From contig JANPYM010000005.1 of assembly GCA_025890175.1 (NCBI GenBank), positions 2,665,827-2,729,826 on the forward strand: a stretch of DNA of 64,000 nt. The letters are read 5' to 3'. The first letter of the stretch is position 1. Each line of letters starts with the position of its first letter. Below are positions 25,329 to 35,048 of the stretch, piece after piece. The translations under genes were made by a program, and so were the position numbers. Under the pieces are notes generated by a model. The model saw only the letters and a program-made list of their open reading frames with translations. It was not told where the DNA came from and ran no database searches. The stretch is from Ciborinia camelliae (taxonomy: Eukaryota > Ascomycota > Leotiomycetes > Helotiales > Sclerotiniaceae).

Positions 25329-27072
25329 ATGGATAGTTCACCAACAAGACTTGTGGAGAATTGTCCTCCAGGTACACCATTATATCAAGTTTCTCCTGAG
25401 AGAATCAATCAACAACAAAAACAATGGGATTTACCACAATCTCCTACCAACGAAACGGGTTCGAAAGCTAGCAAACATTCGAGAGACAATTCAGTCAATG
25501 ACAAGATTGCACAGTTTAACTCGTTGGCTTATCAAGGGAAGCAATTGGAAAGAAAAACAAATGATGCTGCATTGAAACGGGCAATGGTTGGGAGGGAAGA
25601 GGCAGAGAGTGAAATGCGCCGATACAGAGATGAAGCTAGAATCTTAAGAAGGCAGGTGGAAGAAGGAAAGGAACGAGAGAGAAAGGTTGGAGAGAGACTT
25701 GAAAGTGTTATGGTATGTTATCGATATGCGCTTCATGGTGAATCTTTGCTAACCCCTCATCTCATAGGAAAATTATGGTCGAGCCAAGGAAACACATTCA
25801 CACACACAAGCATTATGGGAGAAGGAAATTCGAAGGGTTCGAAAAGAAGGATTCAAGTCACAATCTTTCGTTGTCAAAATACAAGAAGAACTCAAAGCTT
25901 CAAGGGATACATTAAGGATGGTTCAAGGTGGCTTGGAGCAGGAAAAGGCTCGCAGTGTGAAGAGGGAACAAGAAGCATTTGCAGCAAAATATCAACTCGC
26001 TGCAGTGCAAGGAGAATTGACATTGCTACAAGAGAAGATCAAGTTCTTGGAACAGGAAAGAGATGCATTCAAGACGATTGCTAAGAATGAAGAAGTCGCC
26101 AGGATTGCCGCGGAAGGACGCATACCATTACCACAATCCACCAAGGATGATGAATTCTCAACTCCAAGGAAGGCTAGAATTTCAATAGATCCTCTTGAAG
26201 CTTTGTCATCTCCGGCTGGTCAAGAAGCACTCGATGATCTTAGACTAAAGCTGGAATGGGAGATTCAAAGAGCAAACCGAGCTCTTGATCAAGTCGAGTT
26301 CTTGGAGATGGAATCTAACATACATGTATGCGCACCAAAGTCCAACAAAAGAAAGTCAACCGATTCACAAGAACTTCATGATGACTCGACAAGACAAGCC
26401 AAGACCCAAAGAACAAGCACTGTTTTTATACCATCTGAAGGCATCTTCAAATCAGTTCCTGAAGAGTCCATGGAAGATGTATCCTCGAAAATTAATCACT
26501 TCAAACAACCATCAGAGCATTCTACCCAACAGCAAAGAGAAGTAACACCATCTCATGATCCACCTGCTACCGCTCTAATTTCCGATACCAATACATCTCT
26601 CCTCTCTATCTTCGATGAAGTCGCCTGTCCAAAAACTAGGAGAGGTCTTGAAAGCCCTATCAATTTACCAGAAACCGAAGTCCAAGATGAGAAAAATCTT
26701 CAAGACTCAAATGGCTCCACCTCAACCATCATCCATCACCAACCCGAACCAACTTTCCATACAGTCTCAACTACAACCCGCATTCCTCTCGCCGACCCTT
26801 CAGAAGATCAAAGATATGACACGACCCCCAAAACTCCAACTTCTCTCGCCCTTCCCAATAACACAAATGACCCAGCCCTGAGCTCAACAGTGTCCAGAGA
26901 AGAAGCTCTAGCGATGATACGTGAAAGAAGAGGTAGAGCAAGAAGTTTAGCAAATGGTACCATGACACCTAAAAAACAAATGGTAGATGGTGGGAATCGA
27001 AGGGATATTAGTGCACCGGCTAGTGGTGCTACACCTGGGAGGGGAAGAAGTCAGGTTCGATCCCGGACTTGA
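25329..27072 (+). CDS. Coiled-coil protein, TinC (NIMA-interacting)-like
   Basis: Two exons, 25329-25712 and 25768-27072, joined by a 55-bp GTATGT...TAG intron; phase agrees and the product is 562 residues. The N-terminus begins with a Pro-rich ENCPPGTPLYQVSPERINQQ segment. From about residue 55 to 290 the protein is charged and heptad-like (Lys/Glu/Arg/Gln-rich), predicting a long coiled coil. The C-terminal half is disordered with many Ser/Thr-Pro sites (FSTPRKAR, DTTPKTPTS, GTMTPKK), which are plausible cyclin-dependent or NIMA kinase targets. A conserved-looking SREEALAMIRERRGRARS block lies near the end. The overall plan resembles proteins annotated as NIMA-interacting TinC, a mitotic protein, but I base that on recollection of the N-terminal block. 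A different spindle or septum coiled-coil protein is possible. Confidence 0.82.
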
Positions 27073-27701
27073 CAGGTTAAAGATTGATGTATGATATTTA
27101 CATTTTGGTGGATAGGATAGGATAGGATAGGATATGATAGGGTTGGCGATAAATTCTTGTAATAATTGAGGGAAGGCATGGAATGGAATGGGTGGACAGT
27201 ACAATGAATGGACCTGGCGGCTGGAATTTGCGATGGGCGTTGGAGTTTGTTTACATAATATATCCATATATCCATCCGTTCATTTACAACGGGAGTTTTT
27301 CTGGAATGCGACACCCGCGGGTTTAAGCTGGCTGGTTGGTTGGTTGGTTGCATTTGAGGGTTTGAGGGTTTGAGGGGACGGTGGTAGAACGAACTTTTTA
27401 GTTGGTGGCTTGCTTGCTTGCTTGCTTGGTTTATGATTTATGATGGGGTTCTTCTTTGGTTCTCTCGCTTTTCATTTGGGGGAAGGGGGAAGGGGGAAGG
27501 GGGAAGGGGGAAGGGGGAAGGGGGAAAGGGGAAAGGGAAGGGGGAAAGGGAATGGAGGGGAGGGAAGGATAGGATAGGATAGGATAGGATAGAAAGAGAA
27601 TGTGCAGTTACTACCTATCTATCTATCTACCTATCTACCTACTTACCTATCCAGGTCTTTAGTGATTTAGTGATTTGGTGATTTAGTGATTTTGTTACGG
27701 T

Positions 27702-27892
27702 AGGCCTAGAAGAGTGCCTGATATCTCAGGCTACACCTGAGATATCAGGCATCTCTCTTCGCTAGGTCGTACAGCCCTGGAGCCGTATGGCTGTATTACC
27801 TACCTTACGCATATAAAGAGCTTCGCCCTTTATAGGTGTGAGGCTCTTCAAGCAATCCATAATATTTCACTCACGATGCGTCAGCATCGTGA
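27702..27892. repeat. Cluster of perfect stem-loops
   Basis: TGCCTGATATCTCAGG (27715-27730) and CCTGAGATATCAGGCA (27736-27751) form a perfect 16-bp stem with a 5-base loop, extended outward by CCTAG/CTAGG and AAGAG/CTCTT pairing. Next, TACAGCC (about 27770) pairs with GGCTGTA (about 27789). Finally TCACGATGC (27871-27879) pairs with GCATCGTGA (27884-27892) around a GTCA tetraloop. This could be a structured transcript or the remains of a foldback transposon. Confidence 0.7.
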
Positions 27893-27917
27893 CACATACA
27901 AAAACAAACATATGGTG

Positions 27918-27949
27918 GGCTGCAGCGGTCGGCTGGCTGCAGCGGTCGG
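27918..27949. repeat. 17-bp tandem duplication
   Basis: GGCTGCAGCGGTCGG occurs at 27918-27932 and again at 27935-27949. It is GC-rich compared with its surroundings. Confidence 0.9.
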
Positions 27950-28318
27950 ATAGGCACCGCACAATCTGAGGTTGCACTGCACTGCGGTCTCTTTCTACCA
28001 CTGCGCCTTATTTGATGATTGGATATAGGCAAGCAAGCAGCAGTGCGACCCCTGATTTCAGCCTGATTTCAGGACTTGTTGTTTGTGATGATGAGCTATA
28101 TACCTAGTGATTCCATCTTCCCCACACTCTGAATTGGTTGAATGTATTTCTTGTTAAAGATTTGAGTTTTATACGCATACGTACACGTCTCTCTCTACCT
28201 TGGGCTGAATGTTGGATTTCCTGAATTTTTCATCTCTCTGGGAGATCGAATACTCGGAAAATTTGCAATAACTATCTGTCACCTACTTGCAGATTTTTGT
28301 CACTTGTGTTCAACTGAC

Positions 28319-31300
28319 ATGGCCACTCTCTATTCTTTGAAGCGGGCCCTCAAAGAGAAAGCTGCGGAGACATCATCCCAAAGGCAACCCTTGTCCGATA
28401 TACAGTACATCGAAGGTTTCGACACACTTATGCATGGCTCAGAATGGAAGTCTTATGAAGATTTCATCATTCCGCAACTATCGAAGCTGCTATCCCCTCT
28501 CTTCAATTCGCGAACCAATATTTCGGTGCTAGAGATTGGACCCGGGTCTCAGAGCGTACTTGGTCATCTGCCCATTTATCTGAGACAAAAGTTTAGAAGA
28601 TATGCTGCATTCGAGCCGAACATATTGTCTGCTAAAAGATTGGAAGAATGGTTTTGCGATTCCCCGAAATCGAAGTCCCCGCTACCTTGTTTGCAAAGCC
28701 CGCCCGAGATCTACCGAGCCCCTTTCGATCTGAAGAATAACCCAAGCGAAGATTCTAAGACAAATATAATTGATGGCGAGGAACAATTCGATGTCATTCT
28801 TTTCTGTCATAGCTTGTATGGCATGAAACCTAAACATCTATTCATCCGAAGAGCGCTAGATCTGCTTGTTCAAGGGCCAGAGAGTGGAATAGTAATAGTT
28901 TTTCATCGCGACGAGGATCTTGATCTTGATGGATTGACTTCTGATCATACGGCAATTTTCCCTACTGGCACTGTTAGTGTGGTAAACGAGGACGGAATCC
29001 TGAATGCTTTTGCTCCTTTCATCGCTGGGTTCGTCATGAAAGATATAGAGTTGGACATGGCTGTCCGAGGTGAATGGATTAAAATATGTCGGGCCTTGAC
29101 TTGCCATAATGAGACACTTCCAAGTCGTCTCTTATTCAGGGCGCCTCAAAGAATGCTATCGTTTACTCGAGGAGCGATTGCGTTACCTGAACTGGCAGCG
29201 GAGGTACCATTAGCGAGCAGGGGCAAAACAGTCAAAAGTTGGGAGGCTCGATTGCACCAGACTGCCTCAATCATCAGTCCAACAAATATCGAACATGTCC
29301 AAAAATGCATCCAATGGGCTTTGAAATATAAAGTTGGACTGACCGTTCTTGGTGGGGGTCATAGTGGCCACTGTCTTTGGCCTCACGTTGTCTCAGTCGA
29401 CATGAATGCCTTTAACCAAGTACACATTATTAGGTCCAGTAAAGATGCAGGAAAAGCTGATTCTTGCTCTGATTCTCCTTCTTGCATTGTAGCTGAGGCT
29501 GGATGTAAGACGGAAGATATCGTTCGTAAAGGCATGGAGTCGGGTTTAACAGTACCCCTGGGTTCCCGACCGAGTGTGGGTGCTGGCCTGTGGCTACAAG
29601 GCGGCATTGGACACCTCAGTAGGCTTCATGGACTTGCGTGCGATTCCATCATAGGTGCCGTAATAGTCAGTGTTGAATCTGGCCAGGTTGTTTATGTCGG
29701 ACATGTACCAAATGAACATCTACCAGCTGGTGCAGTACGCTCCGAAAGTGAATCCCATCTCTTATGGGCAATTCAAGGCGCTGGGTCCAATTTTGGTATT
29801 GTGATTAGCGTTACTTTCAGGGCTTACCCAGCTCCAACCTATTCGGTTCGAAACTGGGTGCTTCCATTGAAGGACATTACCGAGGCGCGACTATGGCTGA
29901 GCGATTTTGATAAATCTATTGCTAAAGAGCTTCCTCGGCACTGCTCTGTAGACGCATATCTCTATTGGCACACCGACCAGCTACATCTTGGGGTAACCAT
30001 GATCGAATCTTCCACAACTAAACCGACTTTGCAAGCGCGCACTTGTGTCAGTAAGATCTTGGGGCCCGAAAATGAATTTAGGATCGTGGACGGAGTCGAA
30101 TTGTTTGATACCGAAATGTATATGTCCGGGATGCACGGTGGACATGGCGGTGGCAAGACCTCTTCGTTTAAGCGATGTTTATTCTTGAAAAATATCGGAG
30201 AAGTGCATATCGTCGATATCTTGGTGGCAGCTATCCAGACTCGCCCCTTTCCATTTTGCTACCTCCACCTACTGCAAGGTGGCGGTGCAGTTGATGACAT
30301 AGCCTCCGAAGCTACTGCTTTCGGCTGTCGGGATTGGGATTTCGCCTGTATTATTACTGCTGTTTGGCCCCGTGATCAAAATGGAACAGAAGCCGCTCAA
30401 ACTGCTGTTCAGTGGGTTTACAATATCGTCAGGGACTTGTTGCCCTTTTGTAGCGGGGTCTACAGTGCTGATCTCGGACCAGATCCTAGGGATATCGCAC
30501 TGGCAGTTAAAGCTTTTGGGCCAAATTTGCCACGACTTGTCCGTCTCAAGCATAAATTGGACCCGTATAATGTGTTGGCTTACACGTGCCCACTCCCAGA
30601 AATCTCGATGAAACAAAAGCTCATCATTCTTGTCACTGGCGATAACGGCGCTGGGAAGGATTATTGCGCCGATATCTGGGTATCTGAAATCACCAAATGC
30701 ACAAATAGATCGGTACGTTCTGTAAGTATTAGCGATGCCACTAAAAGAGAATACGCGATAGATGTTGGGGCAGACTTCAATCGACTTCTTTCAGACCGGG
30801 CTTACAAGGAGCAACATCGGCCAGCTTTGACGGCATTTTTCCAGGGTCAAGTGCACAAACGACCTCAGTTGCCAATGAAACACTTTCTAAACGTTATTCA
30901 CAATGCTGCCGATATTGATGTGTTGCTGATCACTGGAATGAGAGACGAGGCACCAGTCCCTACCTTCTCACATTCAATTCCAGACTGCAGACTTCTCGAG
31001 GTTCGGGTCAAAGCTAGCCAAAGTGTGCGCGGGATTCGCAAAGGGTGCCATAGCAGCTATGACCATGATGAGACTAAAGACAGGAACAACGGTGGATTAA
31101 AAGTGACAGGATCAAAACATCGCCCCAATCTCATCTTCGATAATGACACAATTGGCAACGAGTTGGCAGAAACATTTGCCAAACAGTATCTCCTCCCTTT
31201 TCTACACGAGGACTTAGAACGACTATACAATATGGTACGTGCAGTACCCGATTTTCCGAGCCCGGGTATTCAGTTTCGCCACGTGCTTGACATCTCCCAG

Positions 31301-31792
31301 CAACGGGGCGGGCTACTCCTGTGCACGTCTCTGCTCCAAACCCACTTCAATGGTGACTGGACAAAATTCGATGCATTGGCTTGTTGCGAGGCCGGTGGGT
31401 TTGTATTTGCATCATCGTTAGGGATGCGGGTTGATGTTCCCTTGGCATTGATTCGCGAATCCGGCAAACTCCCTCAACCTACCATTTCCATCATGAAATC
31501 TCCATCACATATCTCTTCTACGAAAGCCGCCGATCTAAAAGAGAAGAGGTTTGAGATGAACCAGAATTTGGTCCGTGAAGGCTCATCGGTAGTCATAGTA
31601 GACGATGTACTTGCGACTGGGAGGACACTGTGTGCGATGATAAAGCTCCTGGTTGAAGCTGGAGTTCGTGTTGAGAATGTTAGTATTATGGTCGTTGCTG
31701 AGTTTCCTATTCATCGTGGCCGGGAATTTTTGCTCCATCGTGGTTTTGGGGGAGTCAATATTCAAAGCCTTTTGGTCTTTGATGGTGCTTAA
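28319..31792 (+). CDS. Four-domain fusion: methyltransferase, BBE-type FAD oxidase, PMVK-like kinase, APRT-like phosphoribosyltransferase
   Basis: A single uninterrupted ORF of 1157 residues from the ATG at 28319. The frame stays open upstream without an ATG, so an earlier exon cannot be excluded. Residues about 25-260 look like a SAM-dependent methyltransferase (motif I VLEIGPGS at 70-77; FDVILFCHSLYGMK later). Residues about 310-755 form a PCMH-type FAD-binding domain plus C-terminal BBE segment: GGGHS at 345-349 has the usual flavin-linking His, QGGIGHLSR matches the Gly-rich loop, and LKHKLDPYNVLAY is the BBE end. Where many relatives have a second flavin-linking Cys, this protein reads GSRPSVG. 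Residues about 766-965 start with a P-loop GDNGAGKD (774-781) followed by KREYAIDVGADFNRLL and AYKEQHR, resembling animal-type phosphomevalonate kinase. Residues about 966-1157 resemble adenine phosphoribosyltransferase: PDFPSPGIQF and the PRPP motif VVIVDDVLATGRT. Substrate unknown. Confidence 0.9.
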   Translation: MATLYSLKRALKEKAAETSSQRQPLSDIQYIEGFDTLMHGSEWKSYEDFIIPQLSKLLSPLFNSRTNISVLEIGPGSQSVLGHLPIYLRQKFRRYAAFEPNILSAKRLEEWFCDSPKSKSPLPCLQSPPEIYRAPFDLKNNPSEDSKTNIIDGEEQFDVILFCHSLYGMKPKHLFIRRALDLLVQGPESGIVIVFHRDEDLDLDGLTSDHTAIFPTGTVSVVNEDGILNAFAPFIAGFVMKDIELDMAVRGEWIKICRALTCHNETLPSRLLFRAPQRMLSFTRGAIALPELAAEVPLASRGKTVKSWEARLHQTASIISPTNIEHVQKCIQWALKYKVGLTVLGGGHSGHCLWPHVVSVDMNAFNQVHIIRSSKDAGKADSCSDSPSCIVAEAGCKTEDIVRKGMESGLTVPLGSRPSVGAGLWLQGGIGHLSRLHGLACDSIIGAVIVSVESGQVVYVGHVPNEHLPAGAVRSESESHLLWAIQGAGSNFGIVISVTFRAYPAPTYSVRNWVLPLKDITEARLWLSDFDKSIAKELPRHCSVDAYLYWHTDQLHLGVTMIESSTTKPTLQARTCVSKILGPENEFRIVDGVELFDTEMYMSGMHGGHGGGKTSSFKRCLFLKNIGEVHIVDILVAAIQTRPFPFCYLHLLQGGGAVDDIASEATAFGCRDWDFACIITAVWPRDQNGTEAAQTAVQWVYNIVRDLLPFCSGVYSADLGPDPRDIALAVKAFGPNLPRLVRLKHKLDPYNVLAYTCPLPEISMKQKLIILVTGDNGAGKDYCADIWVSEITKCTNRSVRSVSISDATKREYAIDVGADFNRLLSDRAYKEQHRPALTAFFQGQVHKRPQLPMKHFLNVIHNAADIDVLLITGMRDEAPVPTFSHSIPDCRLLEVRVKASQSVRGIRKGCHSSYDHDETKDRNNGGLKVTGSKHRPNLIFDNDTIGNELAETFAKQYLLPFLHEDLERLYNMVRAVPDFPSPGIQFRHVLDISQQRGGLLLCTSLLQTHFNGDWTKFDALACCEAGGFVFASSLGMRVDVPLALIRESGKLPQPTISIMKSPSHISSTKAADLKEKRFEMNQNLVREGSSVVIVDDVLATGRTLCAMIKLLVEAGVRVENVSIMVVAEFPIHRGREFLLHRGFGGVNIQSLLVFDGA

Positions 31793-34700
31793 GATGATGA
31801 GAATTTTCGTCATCATCATCAGCTTACACGTATGAAGGCTAAGATGTGGGGTAAATTATTATGGTCACGTTTCAATGCCGTGACAAGTTTGTAATCTTAA
31901 CGTCCAAGTAATAATTCAGAAAATCTATTATAATATTTCGATGATTTTGCCGGTAACTCGTACTTAATCGTTTTCAAGATTCTCTAGAGAAAAAGTAAGA
32001 AATAATTGCATTGCCTAGAGTTCGCCAACTTTGCTTGAGACATCCCCTATCTAATAGACACCCCCCAACGCCCTAACAAAAAATCACAATATAAATCAGT
32101 TCTCCGGTCACGACTTTATGTCACATTAGCTCCCGGTGTATAGGAAGATGAAATGTTTCTGATGTTTGTATATAAAGTTTAAAAGTTGAGGCACTGGGGT
32201 GAGGCCCTGGGGTGAGAGGCATAGGGGATTTCTATGGCTATTATGATAGGAATTCGATAGTGATAATAAGTTATAGTTAAGATACATTTATGGCAGTGAT
32301 TATAGAACAATGAGAGTGAAAAATACTGCCATTCCGCATTCTTTTTATTATATATATAACATACCCATATATATAACCCAGCGAGTTTAAAAACACGAGC
32401 TTAATTACCAACACCAGACCCATACAGTGAAATGAACAGAAATTATTTTACTGGAGGTTATAGTGGGAATGAGAGAATTTATATACTAGGGAACACCCAG
32501 TTGTCAATTCCCTATATTTTGTAGTAGGTAGTTTGATATTAAGAAGTAGCATTCATGCGCGAATATTGAATCGTGCAGTTGTCACGTAGTGTAGTCTTAG
32601 GTAATAAAAATCTATTGGAAACTATATAAATCTCTGTCGCTCCCTGAACTTTCAAATTCATTCATATAGTATTCCACTCACTATACACAAACTGTACAGA
32701 TAAGGGAAAGATACTTGAGACACCATCTTTTTCGGACTTGAAGTTTGGATAAAAGGGAACGCTTAGTGAAGGAGTGTATGGAAGATATATTTTCAGATTG
32801 GAGGACTGGTTATTAGGAGATGAACGTTTTGATGGCAGTGATAATATTCTAATAGGGGGGAGGTGATAATATTGTATTACAACATTCAAAAACATTAATA
32901 ATAATTAAGTACCTAGTTTCATATACTAGTGCCTGACGCTTCAAGAATAGAATTGCGACATTTACTAACAAAGCTTCGAAGCTAAAGCATATCACGAAGA
33001 CTCAATTCCAAACTCCAGATCTATAACTGTGCTAGCTAAGGCCTTATGTGACATCATGGGGAGGGGTATGAAAGGGGGAAACGGAAAGTATTTATATACT
33101 TAAGTTGGAAGTTGTATCAGTTTATCTTACTTACTAGGTACCAACAATCGTGTAATCTCAGATTAGTACTGCTTTTCTATCAACCTGAACTTCAAGTGGC
33201 ATATTAAATAACTATAAAATAAACATGTTTATCTGCTTTAATCTATTTCACCGTACAGAACTTAGCTATTATGGGATTTAGAATTGATGGTGGCAGAGAT
33301 GGAAATTGTAAACATGTAGAGTATATGAGGCTTAAGGGGAAAACAATCAAAGTAGTCTGAGTTTGAAGTTGAAATTGGGAGATAGTAATAAACAAGACGT
33401 TTATGATAAAGTGACATCGTGACTGAAATAATGGCAATAATAAGGCAAGATATAGCGATACTAACCGACTCTACCTTTGCATACCTAAGTAGAGACAATA
33501 ATAATTCCTCTCCATCACGTTTCCCTTCATATAATAGAATCAAGTATCAAAAGTCAAACTAAATAACTAGTAGCTCTATCCGTATATGATTCTACTCAAG
33601 CTGATAACCGGTCGAAGGTTTCAGTTTGGATGATTGAAATGAATCCTCCATATTGATGTTATTGTTCTATTCTTGTATGTAGGGTTGAGCTATGTACAGT
33701 GGCAGTGTGGGATTATATACTACGGGATACGGGATTAGCGTTTCCATCAGGTTCTTTGGGTTGTTTTAAGCTATCTTGAAGATTTATAATAAGCTTTCAG
33801 TAAGACTTTACATCATCTGTCGTCCCAAAACACTCTCCATCATGGTTAAAAATGTATAAATACTTCGCTATCCGGCCATTGCCCCGATTCTTTCAAAAGC
33901 TATCACTAAAGGATACTACATCAATAAATGGAGTATTCTAACTCTTTCTCATCATAATGCTATACAAGAAGGTTTTTCTAGAGGCTAGGGGAGAGTTCAG
34001 GGTTTGGATGAACTTGGAACTGGAACTAGGAGAGATATGTTCAATAGTATGGATATAGAATCGGTAATTTTATAGAAGATTAGTTTGACATCAATGTTAG
34101 TGAATAATTGAGGTTTCATATGGATTTAGTTCAGTGAGATGACGGATGTAAGTGACGTTAATAAAGATGACGATCAATGGATCTAAAAGATGACAATAGT
34201 GGAGACAAGAAAGGAGAGTGACGGCCACCAATGAATGGGTTTATCTACAATGTTGAGAGTTGGAACATACTTGGGCACCTAAAGCCAAGAACAGTATACT
34301 CGATCATCATTAAACAAAATACGGATAGCTTCTCCAACGGCAATGAACGAGAATGTATTGGGAGAAAGATAGGAGTTTATATACTTCTAAAGAAACTAAT
34401 AGCATTAGTTCGATAAATAGTTAGATGTCAACTCAAGTAATATACTCTCATCAAAAATAATAGCTCTGCATGCTTGCTTACCTAAGAACACCTGATTAAT
34501 TATCAAAACATTAATTTTTGTTGCGGTCCTTCTTTACCAATGAATTTTTCGGTTCTCTAACCGACAGAAAATCTATTGGTTTTGTTGGAAGGGGATGTGG
34601 ATTGAAGATCTAAATTGGGATTGTTTATACTTGAAACAAAATAGAAGAGTTTCGAGACGGGAACAAAAACGATCTCTTTATTTTATTATATTCGAATTAT

Positions 34701-34870
34701 GTGATTATATATTTTAATATTATATTTTAAAAATATAATATATATAAATTATATTATAAATATAATAAAATATTATAAAATAATATATATAAAATATAAA
34801 AAAAATATTATTATAAAAACTTTATACAATAAATTTAATATAATTATATATTATATATTATTATAATAAA

Positions 34871-35048
34871 CAAATCTATAAAGTTTGAAACGTATTTTTT
34901 TATTTTTAAAATATTTATAATAATTATATATTAATCTTAAAAAAAAAATTATAAATAAAAAATAAAATTAAAATGTAATATATATTAATATATAATTATT
35001 ATAAATATTTTAAAAATAAAAAAATACGTTTTAGGTTCTATAAGTTTG
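34871..35048. mobile_element. AT-rich foldback element relic with 65-bp terminal inverted repeats
   Basis: Arms 34888-34935 and 34984-35031 are perfect 48-base reverse complements (inner ends ATTAATATATA/TATATATTAAT, outer ends AAACGTA/TACGTTT) around a 48-base spacer. The next 17 bases outward on each side (34871-34887, 35032-35048) also correspond but with about seven differences, all transitions. The block sits within a 350-base island of nearly pure A+T. No coding capacity. It is consistent with a miniature inverted-repeat element altered by repeat-induced point mutation. Confidence 0.65.

Larger units (their letters stand above)
27073..28318. other. Intergenic stretch with hairpin array
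   Basis: It contains AGGAT repeats (27113-27135 and 27566-27592), a GGGGGAA array (about 27477-27560), GTGATTTA repeats (27661-27690), stem-loops at 27702-27892 and a 17-bp tandem duplication at 27918-27949. The right part is the promoter of the four-domain gene. No coding signal. Confidence 0.5.
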
